Source: an uncultured Bacteroidales bacterium (GTDB lineage: Bacteria > Bacteroidota > Bacteroidia > Bacteroidales > Bacteroidaceae). From it: 13,253 bases of DNA. The notes under the pieces are model-generated. The model was given only the letters and a program-made list of their open reading frames with translations. It searched no databases and was not told the DNA's origin. This document shows positions 6,855 to 13,253 of this stretch, one piece after another. The stretch lies in the NCBI GenBank assembly GCA_937995875.1, contig CALKIW010000153.1, forward strand, positions 1 to 13,253, given 5' to 3'. Each line of letters starts with the position of its first letter. Position 1 is the stretch's first letter. A program made the position numbers and the translations under genes.

Positions 6855-7325
6855 ATGGAAGAAGCAAAAAGAAACGAGAAAGCACAGATATTGGATTATA
6901 GATATTTGCGTATGGCTCAAATATGGGCAGAGAATTCATATTGCAAACGTCGTAAGGTAGGAGCTTTAGTTGTCAAAGACAAAATGATTATCAGCGACGG
7001 TTACAATGGGACGCCCAGCGGCTTTGAGAACGTATGCGAAGACGACAATAATCTTACAAAGCCTTATGTGCTCCATGCAGAGGCTAATGCCATAACAAAA
7101 TTGGCACGCTCTAACAACAACAGTGAAGGAGCAACTTTGTACGTCACAGCCTCTCCATGTATTGAATGTGCAAAACTCGTTATCCAAGCAGGCATAAAAC
7201 GTGTGGTTTACGGTGAAACATACAGACTTGATGACGGAATCCGCCTTCTCCGACGGGCAGGTATTGAAGTTGTGTTGTTAGATGCAAATAGTATAAACGA
7301 AGTAAAAGATGAAGAACGAGAATAA
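6855..7325 (+). CDS. comEB: Deoxycytidylate (dCMP) deaminase, ComEB family
   Basis: The 156-residue protein has the zinc-dependent cytidine/deoxycytidylate deaminase fold. The zinc ligands and proton shuttle are visible as HAEANA (H74, E76) and PCIECAK (C102, C105). Additional dCMP-deaminase features are SYCKRRKVGALVVKD (28-42) and DGYNGTPSGFENVCED (48-63), the substrate-binding loop. It converts dCMP to dUMP, feeding thymidylate synthesis. ComEB names the Bacillus homologue encoded in a competence operon; a competence role is not implied here. The ATG at 6855 gives the usual family N-terminus. The gene sits 10 nt after the M3 peptidase gene and overlaps the S41 protease gene by 17 nt, so the three are almost certainly one transcript. 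Confidence 0.93.
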   Translation: MEEAKRNEKAQILDYRYLRMAQIWAENSYCKRRKVGALVVKDKMIISDGYNGTPSGFENVCEDDNNLTKPYVLHAEANAITKLARSNNNSEGATLYVTASPCIECAKLVIQAGIKRVVYGETYRLDDGIRLLRRAGIEVVLLDANSINEVKDEERE

Positions 7326-8958
7326 GAGCAGATATATGCCTCTGTTAATGGCTATTTCGGTAGTCATTGGTGTGGTGATTGGGTCATTTTATGCCAATCA
7401 TTTTTCCGGCAACAGGCTAACCATCATTAACAACGGTAGCAACCGCTTAAACAATCTTCTGCGCATCATTGACGACCAATATGTCGATAAAGTAAATGTA
7501 GATTCACTTGTAGAGAATGCCATTCCTGAAATTCTGGCAGAGCTTGACCCCCACTCTGTGTACATAAGTGCCAAAGACGTTCAGGCTGCGACCGATGACC
7601 TTAAAGGTTCTTTCTCTGGGGTTGGAATAGAATTTACTATACGTGAGGATACTATTCGGGTACAGAATGTTATCAAGAATGGACCGGCAGAGAAGGCGGG
7701 TGTTATTGCAGGTGACAAGATTATAGCAGTGGATGGCAAAACGTTTGTCGGGAAAAAAGTGACCAACGAAGAAGCCATGCATCGCCTGAAGGGTCCAAAA
7801 GGGACTAAGGTAAAGATTGGGGTGAAAAGATATGGACATACCAAGCCCATTGTTTATGAAATTACACGTGGCGAAATCCCAACGAAGACCATAACAGCCT
7901 CATATATGCTTGATGATGAAACCGGCTATATCAAGGTTAAGAACTTTGGAGAGAAGACCTATCCGGAACTTCTTATAGCCTTGGCTAACCTTCAGCAGCA
8001 AGGATTCAGCAATCTTGTTATCGATTTACGTGACAATACCGGTGGTTACCTGCAGAGTGCCGTGCAAATGGCCAATGAATTCTTGCCATCCAAGAAGCTC
8101 ATTGTATATACCGAAGGACGTAAATCTCCACGTCAGGACTATCGCTCCGATGGACACGGAGCCTATCAGAAAATGCCTCTAACGGTGCTGATCAACGAGG
8201 GGTCGGCTTCTGCAGCAGAAATTTTTGCCGGTGCTATGCAGGATAACGACCGAGCAACAATTATTGGGCGACGCTCTTTTGGCAAGGGGTTGGTACAGCA
8301 ACAGATTCCTTTTCCCGATGGTAGCATGGTACGCCTCACCATCGCACGCTATTATACTCCCTCCGGACGATGCATCCAAAAGCCATATGTTGCAGGAGAA
8401 GAGTCCAGCTACGCAACAGATTTACTGAATCGCTATCAACACGGAGAGTTCTTCTCACAGGATAGCATACACCACACAGGTCCAGCATATCATACTTTAA
8501 ACGGCCGAAATGTTTATGGCGGTGGCGGCGTCACGCCTGACATTTTCGTGCCGGAAGACACAAGCAATGTTACGTCCTATTATAAGCAAGCTGCAATGAG
8601 TGGCTTAATTCTGCAATTCGCATTTAGTTATACAGACAACAACCGACAGAAAATGAACGGCTTTGAAGAATTGCATGAATTGGAAAAATATTTAAATAGG
8701 CAGGGACTTGTAAACCAATTTGCCAACTATGCAGACAAACATGGTTTGAAGCGACGCAACTTGATGATAAAAAAGAGTTACGCCTTGCTCAACAGATTTA
8801 TTAACGGACGTATTATCTATAATATGTTAGATGAGCAAGCACTCACCATGTATCTCAATCAAGACGATCCTGTTATATCTTCTGCTATACGTGTGTTTAA
8901 GAACAATGCTGCTTTTCCAAAAACTCCCGGAAAATCCACTGTAACCAAAAAGAAATAA
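7309..8958 (+). CDS. S41 family C-terminal processing peptidase (CtpA/Prc-like)
   Basis: This 549-residue serine protease is anchored by an N-terminal membrane segment (about residues 10-27), with the rest in the periplasm. A PDZ domain (about 94-175, with GVGIEFT and GPAEKAGVIAGDKI) precedes the peptidase core. The Ser-Lys dyad is S301 in GSASAAEIFAGAMQD and K326 in SFGKGLVQ, 25 residues apart as in Prc and CtpB, with Q330 at the usual +4 position. RDNTGGYL (241-248) is another family element. Such proteases trim or degrade envelope proteins from their C-termini. The roughly 160 residues after the core are helical-looking and less recognisable. The ATG at 7309 lies 17 nt inside comEB; the in-frame ATG at 7336 (residue 10) would avoid the overlap and still keep the anchor. 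Confidence 0.93.
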   Translation: MKNENKSRYMPLLMAISVVIGVVIGSFYANHFSGNRLTIINNGSNRLNNLLRIIDDQYVDKVNVDSLVENAIPEILAELDPHSVYISAKDVQAATDDLKGSFSGVGIEFTIREDTIRVQNVIKNGPAEKAGVIAGDKIIAVDGKTFVGKKVTNEEAMHRLKGPKGTKVKIGVKRYGHTKPIVYEITRGEIPTKTITASYMLDDETGYIKVKNFGEKTYPELLIALANLQQQGFSNLVIDLRDNTGGYLQSAVQMANEFLPSKKLIVYTEGRKSPRQDYRSDGHGAYQKMPLTVLINEGSASAAEIFAGAMQDNDRATIIGRRSFGKGLVQQQIPFPDGSMVRLTIARYYTPSGRCIQKPYVAGEESSYATDLLNRYQHGEFFSQDSIHHTGPAYHTLNGRNVYGGGGVTPDIFVPEDTSNVTSYYKQAAMSGLILQFAFSYTDNNRQKMNGFEELHELEKYLNRQGLVNQFANYADKHGLKRRNLMIKKSYALLNRFINGRIIYNMLDEQALTMYLNQDDPVISSAIRVFKNNAAFPKTPGKSTVTKKK

Positions 8959-8971
8959 AGCACACACACGT

Positions 8972-9502
8972 ATGAATAAATCAGAACTCAGGCATATCAT
9001 TCGTGAACGAAAGCGACAATACTCAAGCCAACAGCTCGAAATGTTGTCGCTCTCAATCATTGAACGCCTAAGTCGGCATCCTAAGGTACGTACTGCCAAC
9101 ACTATTCTGCTCTATTATTCTCTTCCCGATGAAGTCAACACTCACTCCCTCATCAAAAAACTCTTTAAGGAAAACAAGACCATACTGTTGCCCAAAGTTG
9201 TCAGCGATGGCAATATGGAGATCAGAGTATATACGGGAGAAGACAGTTTGGTAAAGGGGGCGTTCCAAATCATGGAGCCGTCCGGACCTATCTACATCAA
9301 ATATGACACTATTGACTTAGCAATTATACCGGGAATGAGTTTTGATAAAAAAGGAAACAGATTGGGAAGAGGTAAGGGATATTACGACCGTTTCCTTGTT
9401 CGAGTTCCCTCTTTGTATAAAATCGGCGTATGTTTTGATTTTCAGAAAACAGAAAATGTCCCCTGCGAATCGACAGATGTGACCATGAACGAAGTGCTAT
9501 GA
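8972..9502 (+). CDS. 5-formyltetrahydrofolate cyclo-ligase (MTHFS)
   Basis: A 176-residue cytoplasmic enzyme that uses ATP to convert 5-formyltetrahydrofolate to 5,10-methenyltetrahydrofolate, returning the storage form to one-carbon metabolism. It has the basic N-terminal helix with RERKRQ (11-16), the YYSLPDEVNT strand (48-57) and the family signature IIPGMSFDKKGNRLGRGKGYYDRF (118-141), which includes the ATP-binding basic loop. The C-terminal segment after the signature is normal in length for the family. It follows the S41 gene by 13 nt and ends an operon that also encodes dCMP deaminase, both feeding thymidylate and folate pools. The gene converges on the DUF721 gene with 55 nt between the stops and no convincing terminator hairpin. 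Confidence 0.93.
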   Translation: MNKSELRHIIRERKRQYSSQQLEMLSLSIIERLSRHPKVRTANTILLYYSLPDEVNTHSLIKKLFKENKTILLPKVVSDGNMEIRVYTGEDSLVKGAFQIMEPSGPIYIKYDTIDLAIIPGMSFDKKGNRLGRGKGYYDRFLVRVPSLYKIGVCFDFQKTENVPCESTDVTMNEVL

Positions 9503-9557
9503 TTATGCTTTGAAACACTCTCCTGATTTCGTATTACAGTGAGATAAATTTCAATTA

Positions 9558-9848
9558 TCAATACACTATGACATCCGTAATTACAGAAGTACCAACAAAT
9601 TTGTTCAATTCTACAGTCAGTTGAGATCGCCGCATACTTAAATTTTGCCGTAAAGCCGGATTCTGAATCTTGACATACAACACTTGATTCTTAATAAATT
9701 TTTCCTTTGTATAATGCTTCACAGCATCGCCAACAACAGCCTCCCACGAATCTACTATTCTTTTTTGTAGCAAAGGGGTTTCCAAACCTTCATTACGAAG
9801 AAATTGCTGTAATATATCTCCCAATGGTTGTACATCACGCCTGAACAT
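9558..9848 (-). CDS. DUF721 (DciA-like) protein
   Basis: From the ATG at 9848 this is a 96-residue protein starting MFRRDVQPLGDILQQFLRNEG. It has the compact DUF721 fold pattern with WEAVVG (about 34-39), the strand LYVKIQNPALRQNLSMRR and a C-terminal strand. DciA, the DUF721 founder in Proteobacteria and Actinobacteria, loads the replicative helicase DnaB; Bacteroidota members are small and less studied, so a replication role is inferred. An upstream ATG at 9887 would add 13 residues, but I prefer 9848 because AAAGGAGG stands 7 nt before it (9863-9856) and the product then begins as relatives do. It overlaps the end of recF by 14 nt and is its downstream partner in the operon. Confidence 0.85.
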   Translation of the reverse strand: MFRRDVQPLGDILQQFLRNEGLETPLLQKRIVDSWEAVVGDAVKHYTKEKFIKNQVLYVKIQNPALRQNLSMRRSQLTVELNKFVGTSVITDVIVY

Positions 9849-10956
9849 CGTCGTGCCTCCTTTCAGTAATTTCTCCAGCTTTAACATCGAAAAGTTTATA
9901 ATCTTCCCGACTGTGGCTCAGTATTTTATCCAAGTGTTCACGATTAGTATCTGTGATAAAGATTTGGCCGAAATTGTCACCCGAAACCAGCTTTATGATC
10001 TGTTCCACACGTCGTGAATCGAGCTTATCGAAAATATCATCTAATAATAAGAGAGGAGTTGTGTTGGAGGAAGTGCGTCGCAAAAAATCAAACTGAGCAA
10101 GTTTCAGCGACAAGACATAAGTTTTGATCTGCCCCTGACTTCCCTCTCGTTTCATGGGGTAATCATCTATCAGCATTTCCAAATCATCACGATGAATTCC
10201 ATGAAGACTATACCCCACAGCCCTATCCTTAAAACGATCGCGCTGAATCACATCAAGTAATGGGCCTCGCTGACAGTGTGATATATATCGCAGCGACACC
10301 CTTTCTTGTAATCCGGATATATATTGATAAATATCTTGGAATACAGGAATAAGTTCCTCGACAAATGCGTGACGCTTGTGATACACAATTTCTCCCTGTT
10401 CAGCCATCTCTTGTTCCCACAAATCCAGCAAGGTTACATCTGGCTCCGCCTCCATTTTCAACAGCGCGTTACGTTGTTGAAGTGCCTTGTTGTAACGGTT
10501 AAGTGCATCTATGTAGAGGTTATCATATTGCGCTATGACAATATCCATGAGTTTCCTTCGTCCATCTCCTCCTCCATCAACCAGAATCGTATCTGAAGGC
10601 GAAACGAAAATTAAAGGAATCAAACCAATATGTTCAGAAAACCTTTTATAAGCCTTTTTATTACGACGAAATTGCTTGGCTCGCCCCCTTTTCAGACCTA
10701 CACTGACATTTTCTTGATTTCCGGAATCACTTTCATATGCGCCATCGATCATGAAGAAATCCTGTCCATGCATCATCACCTGGCTATCAACACTTGTAAA
10801 ACTGCTATGGCAAAACGATAAATAATATACTGCATCAAGAAGATTTGTTTTACCCTCGCCGTTATTACCAATTAGGCAATTGATTTTAGGAGAGAACCTA
10901 AGATTTGCCTCACGAATGTTCTTATAGTTTATAATAGAAAGATTCTTTAATATCAT
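9835..10956 (-). CDS. recF: DNA replication and repair protein RecF
   Basis: A 373-residue SMC-like ATPase, close to the 360-370 residues usual for RecF. Walker A is GNNGEGKT (30-37), the ABC signature is the RecF form EGSQGQ (271-276) and Walker B is LLLLDDIFDKLD (302-313), followed by the D-loop-like region and ITDTN (334-338). The N-terminus LKNLSIINYKNIREA is typical. RecF binds gapped DNA and with RecO and RecR helps RecA load in gap repair. The gene is transcribed on the minus strand from a promoter near 10978-11010, divergently from the TPR gene, and is followed with a 14-nt overlap by the DUF721 gene, a common pairing. No dnaA, dnaN or gyrB flanks it, so the classic origin cluster is not conserved here. 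Confidence 0.95.
   Translation of the reverse strand: MILKNLSIINYKNIREANLRFSPKINCLIGNNGEGKTNLLDAVYYLSFCHSSFTSVDSQVMMHGQDFFMIDGAYESDSGNQENVSVGLKRGRAKQFRRNKKAYKRFSEHIGLIPLIFVSPSDTILVDGGGDGRRKLMDIVIAQYDNLYIDALNRYNKALQQRNALLKMEAEPDVTLLDLWEQEMAEQGEIVYHKRHAFVEELIPVFQDIYQYISGLQERVSLRYISHCQRGPLLDVIQRDRFKDRAVGYSLHGIHRDDLEMLIDDYPMKREGSQGQIKTYVLSLKLAQFDFLRRTSSNTTPLLLLDDIFDKLDSRRVEQIIKLVSGDNFGQIFITDTNREHLDKILSHSREDYKLFDVKAGEITERRHDDVQA
9856..9863 (-). promoter_or_regulatory. Strong Shine-Dalgarno sequence of the DUF721 gene
   Basis: The minus strand reads AAAGGAGG followed by 7 nt and then ATG at 9848. It lies inside the last codons of recF. None of the other genes in this window has a comparable purine box, as expected for Bacteroidota. 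The site decides the start of the DUF721 gene and suggests independent or re-initiating translation behind recF. Confidence 0.7.
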
Positions 10957-10977
10957 CTGTTATGGCTCTGATGTATG

Positions 10978-11010
10978 CAAAGATAACTTATTTAGAAATC
11001 AAAAACGAAA
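10978..11010 (-). promoter_or_regulatory. Promoter of the recF-DUF721 operon
   Basis: The minus strand reads TATCTTTG at 10985-10978, an exact TAnnTTTG -7 box. For -33, TTTC at 11010-11007 stands 21 bp away, and TTTG at 11003-11000 is a perfect word but only 14 bp away. The start would be near 10973, giving a leader of about 16-18 nt before the recF ATG at 10956. Confidence 0.6.
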
Positions 11011-11025
11011 AAAGAAGCTTATAAA

Positions 11026-11057
11026 TTTCAATATGTGAGATAAAATAGTTAATTTTG
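11026..11057 (+). promoter_or_regulatory. Promoter of the TPR-ribH operon
   Basis: TAATTTTG at 11050-11057 matches TAnnTTTG, and TTTC at 11026-11029 lies 20 bp upstream as a near -33 element, the same arrangement as the SRP promoter. The start would be near 11062 with a leader of about 30 nt, too short for an FMN riboswitch. It is divergent from the recF promoter, with about 64 bp between the two -7 boxes. Confidence 0.65.
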
Positions 11058-11066
11058 TCACAAAAT
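11052..11066. repeat. Short palindrome over the TPR-ribH transcription start
   Basis: ATTTTG (11052-11057), TCA, CAAAAT (11061-11066) is a perfect 6-bp inverted repeat with a 3-nt centre. Its left arm includes the end of the -7 box and its right arm covers the predicted start, which would be a suitable place for a repressor operator. The region is AT-rich, so chance cannot be excluded. Confidence 0.35.
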
Positions 11067-11091
11067 ATTGTAAATATAAAATAATAAAATA

Positions 11092-11784
11092 ATGGCAAAC
11101 ACAAACGATCAGGCAACATTTGAAGTTGCTTCAAAGTCAGAGGCTTTTCTCCAGAAAAACGGAAAAGCAATTCTCATCGCTGTAGCAGCGGTAGTCCTTG
11201 TTATTGTTGGATATTTCTGCTACAAGTCATTCATTAGTAATCCACGTGAAGAAAAGGCCAGTACAGCCATTGCGCGTGGGCAGGAATATTTCAATTCGGA
11301 GCAATTCGACAAAGCACTCAATGGCGATGGAGCGAGCTACACGGGATTCGTTAAAATTGCCAGCGATTACAGCAACACTAATGCCGGAAACCTTGCAAAC
11401 CTTTATGCAGGTTTGAGCTATGCACATCTTGGCAAATGGCAAGATGCTGTTAAATATCTCGAAGCATTTTCTCCAGCCAAAGATGCAATGGTAAGCCCTG
11501 CAGCCATTCAGGCTCTCGGCAATGCCTATGCACACGTCGGGCAAGTAGACAAAGCCATCAGCAAGCTCAAAGAAGCTGCAAAAAAAGCCGACTCGAAAGC
11601 TAAAAACGGTGTAAACAACAGCCTCTCTCCAACATTCCTCCTACAGGCAGCTCAGCTTTTGGAGTCAGAGAAGAAGCAGGATGAAGCTCTGAAGATTTAT
11701 CAGGATATCAAGAGCAAATACACAAACTCAATGCTTGTACAGAGCAGCGAAATTGATAAATACATAGAAAGAGTAACAAAATAA
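11092..11784 (+). CDS. Membrane-anchored tetratricopeptide repeat protein
   Basis: A 230-residue protein with a short cytoplasmic N-terminus, one membrane segment (about residues 26-46, KAILIAVAAVVLVIVGYF) and an external helical domain. TPR-like helices are visible at about 99-126 (LANLYAGLSYAHLGKWQDAV), 137-164 (AIQALGNAYAHVGQVDKAIS) and 183-212 (LLQAAQLLESEKKQDEALKI). The layout resembles YfgM-type ancillary proteins of the Sec/chaperone network, but the sequence alone does not show its partner. It is first in an operon, and ribH starts 1 nt after its stop codon, so the two are translationally coupled. The 135-bp divergent space to recF holds both promoters. Confidence 0.85.
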   Translation: MANTNDQATFEVASKSEAFLQKNGKAILIAVAAVVLVIVGYFCYKSFISNPREEKASTAIARGQEYFNSEQFDKALNGDGASYTGFVKIASDYSNTNAGNLANLYAGLSYAHLGKWQDAVKYLEAFSPAKDAMVSPAAIQALGNAYAHVGQVDKAISKLKEAAKKADSKAKNGVNNSLSPTFLLQAAQLLESEKKQDEALKIYQDIKSKYTNSMLVQSSEIDKYIERVTK

Positions 11785-11785
11785 A

Positions 11786-12262
11786 ATGGCAACAGCACTC
11801 CACAACCTTTCAGATTACGACTTCAATAAAGTTCCGGATGCCAGTAACATGTGCTTTGGGATCGTTGTTTCAGAATGGAATCCTGAAGTTACGGGCGCAC
11901 TTCTTGATGGAGCGGTCAAGACATTGGAGAAACACGGTACAATACCGGAGAACATCCATGTCAAGACTGTACCGGGAAGTTTTGAGCTGGTATATGGAGC
12001 TCAGCAAATGTGCAAGAACGATGGCTTCGATGCAGTCATCATACTTGGCTGTGTAATTCGCGGTGAAACCCCCCATTTTGACTATATTTGCGAAGGAGTA
12101 ACCAATGGTATTTCTCATTTGAATGCCAGTCAAAACATTCCGGTGGTTTTTGGTTTGTTAACAACCAATAATTTGCAGCAGGCCAAAGACCGAAGCGGAG
12201 GGAAATTAGGAAACAAAGGTGATGAGTGTGCTATAGTGGCCATCAAGATGGCAAAATATTAA
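11786..12262 (+). CDS. ribH: 6,7-dimethyl-8-ribityllumazine synthase
   Basis: The 158-residue enzyme condenses 5-amino-6-ribitylaminouracil with 3,4-dihydroxy-2-butanone 4-phosphate to make lumazine, the penultimate step of riboflavin synthesis. Visible family elements are SEWNPEVT (29-36, with W31 in the usual aromatic substrate-stacking position), TVPGSFELVYGAQ (61-73), LGCVIRGETPHFDYI (87-101) containing the catalytic histidine H97, and VVFGLLTTNN (120-129). Length is normal and no key residue is missing. The other rib genes are not in the window, and the operon leader is too short for an FMN riboswitch, so this step appears to be uncoupled from flavin-responsive control. The link to apbE, a FAD-using enzyme in another operon here, is probably coincidence. 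Confidence 0.97.
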   Translation: MATALHNLSDYDFNKVPDASNMCFGIVVSEWNPEVTGALLDGAVKTLEKHGTIPENIHVKTVPGSFELVYGAQQMCKNDGFDAVIILGCVIRGETPHFDYICEGVTNGISHLNASQNIPVVFGLLTTNNLQQAKDRSGGKLGNKGDECAIVAIKMAKY

Positions 12263-12272
12263 AGTTGAGCCT

Positions 12273-12770
12273 ATGCTCGATTTTGCAGCAATAGATTTTG
12301 AAACTGCAAACAGCGCACGATCCAGCGTTTGCAGTGTGGGTGTGGTGATAGTAGAGAATGGAGAGATAACCGATTCATACTATCACCTCATTCATCCTAT
12401 ACCTAACTATTACAACATATTCACGACCCGAGTGCATGGGCTCACGTTTATGGACACAATAGAGGCACCCACTTTTCCCGAAGTTTGGGCAGATATAGCT
12501 CCTAAAATAAAACACTTGCCACTGGTTGCACACAATAAAGCTTTCGATGAAAGTTGTCTCAAAGCAGCGTTCAGAGCATACGGCTTGGAATATCCCAATT
12601 ATAAATTCTTATGTACACTTATTGCAGCAAAACGCAAATGGAAACGTGGAATTTTAGAAAACTATCAGCTGCAAACCGTTGCCAAAGCATGCGGCTATAA
12701 TCTAACCAACCACCATCATGCACTTGATGATGCTCAGGCTTGTGCAGCAATAGCAAAGAAAATATTATAA
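12273..12770 (+). CDS. DEDDh-type 3'-5' exonuclease (DnaQ-like)
   Basis: A 165-residue protein made of one exonuclease domain of the DnaQ / PolC-epsilon superfamily. The four acidic metal ligands and general-base histidine are visible: D8 and E10 in AIDFETAN, D92 in AHNKAFDESCL, and H148 with D153 in the HxAxxD motif near the C-terminus. Such stand-alone enzymes remove nucleotides from 3' ends of DNA or RNA; the substrate here is unknown and no polymerase or helicase domain is attached. It starts 10 nt after the ribH stop and so is probably co-transcribed with TPR and ribH. It is not the replicative proofreading subunit with any certainty. Confidence 0.9.
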   Translation: MLDFAAIDFETANSARSSVCSVGVVIVENGEITDSYYHLIHPIPNYYNIFTTRVHGLTFMDTIEAPTFPEVWADIAPKIKHLPLVAHNKAFDESCLKAAFRAYGLEYPNYKFLCTLIAAKRKWKRGILENYQLQTVAKACGYNLTNHHHALDDAQACAAIAKKIL

Positions 12771-12803
12771 ATAAATAAACCCCTTATAAAATTAACAACG
12801 AAT

Positions 12804-13193
12804 ATGAGACTATACGAACATCTTCAAGCATACGAATTTGATGAGATTATGCCGGTTATCGTTGATATGTTTCCCGGAACAGGCAAATATCATAACGCAC
12901 TTAAAGAAGCCTATGATATTCTATTGGATATGAAACCGGTTCCCACCAAGAAAGATATTAAATACAAAATATTGTCTTCAGCAGATGGCAACGAACATTA
13001 TGTCGGTGCAGAAGACAGAGATTTCGACACGACGTGGGAAGTTTGTCTGGGTAAGAATCTTACAAAAGAAAAGGGTGTAGACTTGTCTGACATAGAAATG
13101 ATAGCCAATGCACTGGTCAATATCTGCTTGATAGCACGCCATCCTCATGCTTTTGACAAGGCTTATGCAGCTTTGACGAAGGCTGAACGCTAA
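12804..13193 (+). CDS. Conserved-looking hypothetical protein
   Basis: I do not recognise this 129-residue protein with confidence. It has no signal peptide or membrane segment and looks soluble and mixed alpha/beta. It begins with an acidic helix (YEHLQAYEFDEIMPVIVDMF), then GTGKYHNALKEAYDILLDMKPVP (24-46), a strand-like middle (DIKYKILSSADGNEHYVG) with several aromatic residues, and a C-terminal helix (IEMIANALVNICLIARHPH). GTGK here is not part of a proper Walker A motif. It might belong to one of the Bacteroidota DUF families (DUF6557 came to mind, unverified). Codon usage matches its neighbours. It lies 33 nt after the exonuclease gene with no promoter visible between them, so it is probably the last gene of that operon in the window. 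The remaining 60 nt to the edge hold no clear feature. Confidence 0.7.
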   Translation: MRLYEHLQAYEFDEIMPVIVDMFPGTGKYHNALKEAYDILLDMKPVPTKKDIKYKILSSADGNEHYVGAEDRDFDTTWEVCLGKNLTKEKGVDLSDIEMIANALVNICLIARHPHAFDKAYAALTKAER

Positions 13194-13253
13194 TATAACT
13201 AACTCAAGTTTCGGATTTAGACTTTGAGGTTGAATTTATTGCATAAAAAAGGC

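Noticed and set aside
9470..9502. C-terminal truncation of the 5-formyltetrahydrofolate cyclo-ligase
   Set aside because: The end is a few residues shorter than in some homologues, but the signature and all core segments are complete; length is within the family range.
9503..9557. Bidirectional terminator between the converging cyclo-ligase and DUF721 genes
   Set aside because: Only a weak 6-bp AT-rich pairing (TTGAAA with TTTCAA) with a loop of over 30 nt is present, which is not convincing.
11034..11062. TGTGA and TCACA resembling a CRP half-site pair
   Set aside because: The spacer is 19 nt and not the 6 nt of a CRP site, and it lies over the -35/-10 region; probably chance.
10957..11091. 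Possible FMN riboswitch ahead of the ribH operon
   Set aside because: The predicted leader is only about 30 nt and none of the conserved RFN-element blocks is present.
9835..11091. Replication origin near recF
   Set aside because: No dnaA, dnaN or gyrB neighbours and no cluster of DnaA boxes are visible; recF sits in a different context in this lineage.
1..13253. Mobile element, prophage, CRISPR or defence island
   Set aside because: No transposase, integrase, direct-repeat array, toxin-antitoxin pair or compositional break was seen; all genes read as core chromosomal.

Overview
The window looks like an ordinary, gene-dense piece of a Bacteroidales chromosome, most likely from Prevotellaceae or a close relative. 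The evidence is four kinds. Several families are typical of Bacteroidota (DUF4199, DUF6452, DUF6048). The promoters carry the Bacteroidetes -7 box TAnnTTTG. Recognisable Shine-Dalgarno sequences are almost absent. The SRP RNA and tRNA-Thr also look Bacteroidetes-like. Genus is inferred and not certain. I see no phage, insertion sequence, CRISPR array or other sign of recent transfer.

Layout. Positions 1-180, minus strand: a bacterial SRP RNA runs straight into a tRNA-Thr(UGU), which is cut off by the window edge; both appear to be driven by one promoter at about 183-214. A back-to-back promoter (box 298-305) starts a tightly packed plus-strand operon at 314-4698: DUF4199 membrane protein, Dpm1/GtrB-like glycosyltransferase, DUF6452 lipoprotein, DUF6048 putative outer-membrane barrel, ApbE flavin transferase and a Crp/Fnr-family regulator. 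This is an envelope-oriented cluster. After an inverted repeat (4683-4717) and a new promoter (box 4736-4743) comes a second operon at 4775-9502: M3 peptidase, dCMP deaminase, S41 C-terminal processing protease and 5-formyltetrahydrofolate cyclo-ligase. It meets a minus-strand pair, recF followed by a DUF721/DciA-like gene (10956 to 9558), in a short convergent gap. A divergent promoter region (10957-11091) then drives a plus-strand operon: TPR membrane protein, lumazine synthase (ribH), a DEDDh exonuclease and probably an unrecognised 129-residue protein.

Functional themes are co-translational membrane targeting (SRP), envelope construction and protein turnover (glycosyltransferase, lipoprotein/barrel pair, ApbE, M3 and S41 peptidases), nucleotide, folate and flavin metabolism (dCMP deaminase, cyclo-ligase, RibH) and replication or repair (RecF, DUF721, exonuclease). 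No clearly new defence or mobile system is visible. The best second-look items are the SRP RNA/tRNA fusion transcript, the lone strong Shine-Dalgarno on the DUF721 gene, the 53-nt overlap within the uncharacterised DUF6452/DUF6048 pair, the near-leaderless DUF4199 gene and two inverted repeats sitting on promoters.
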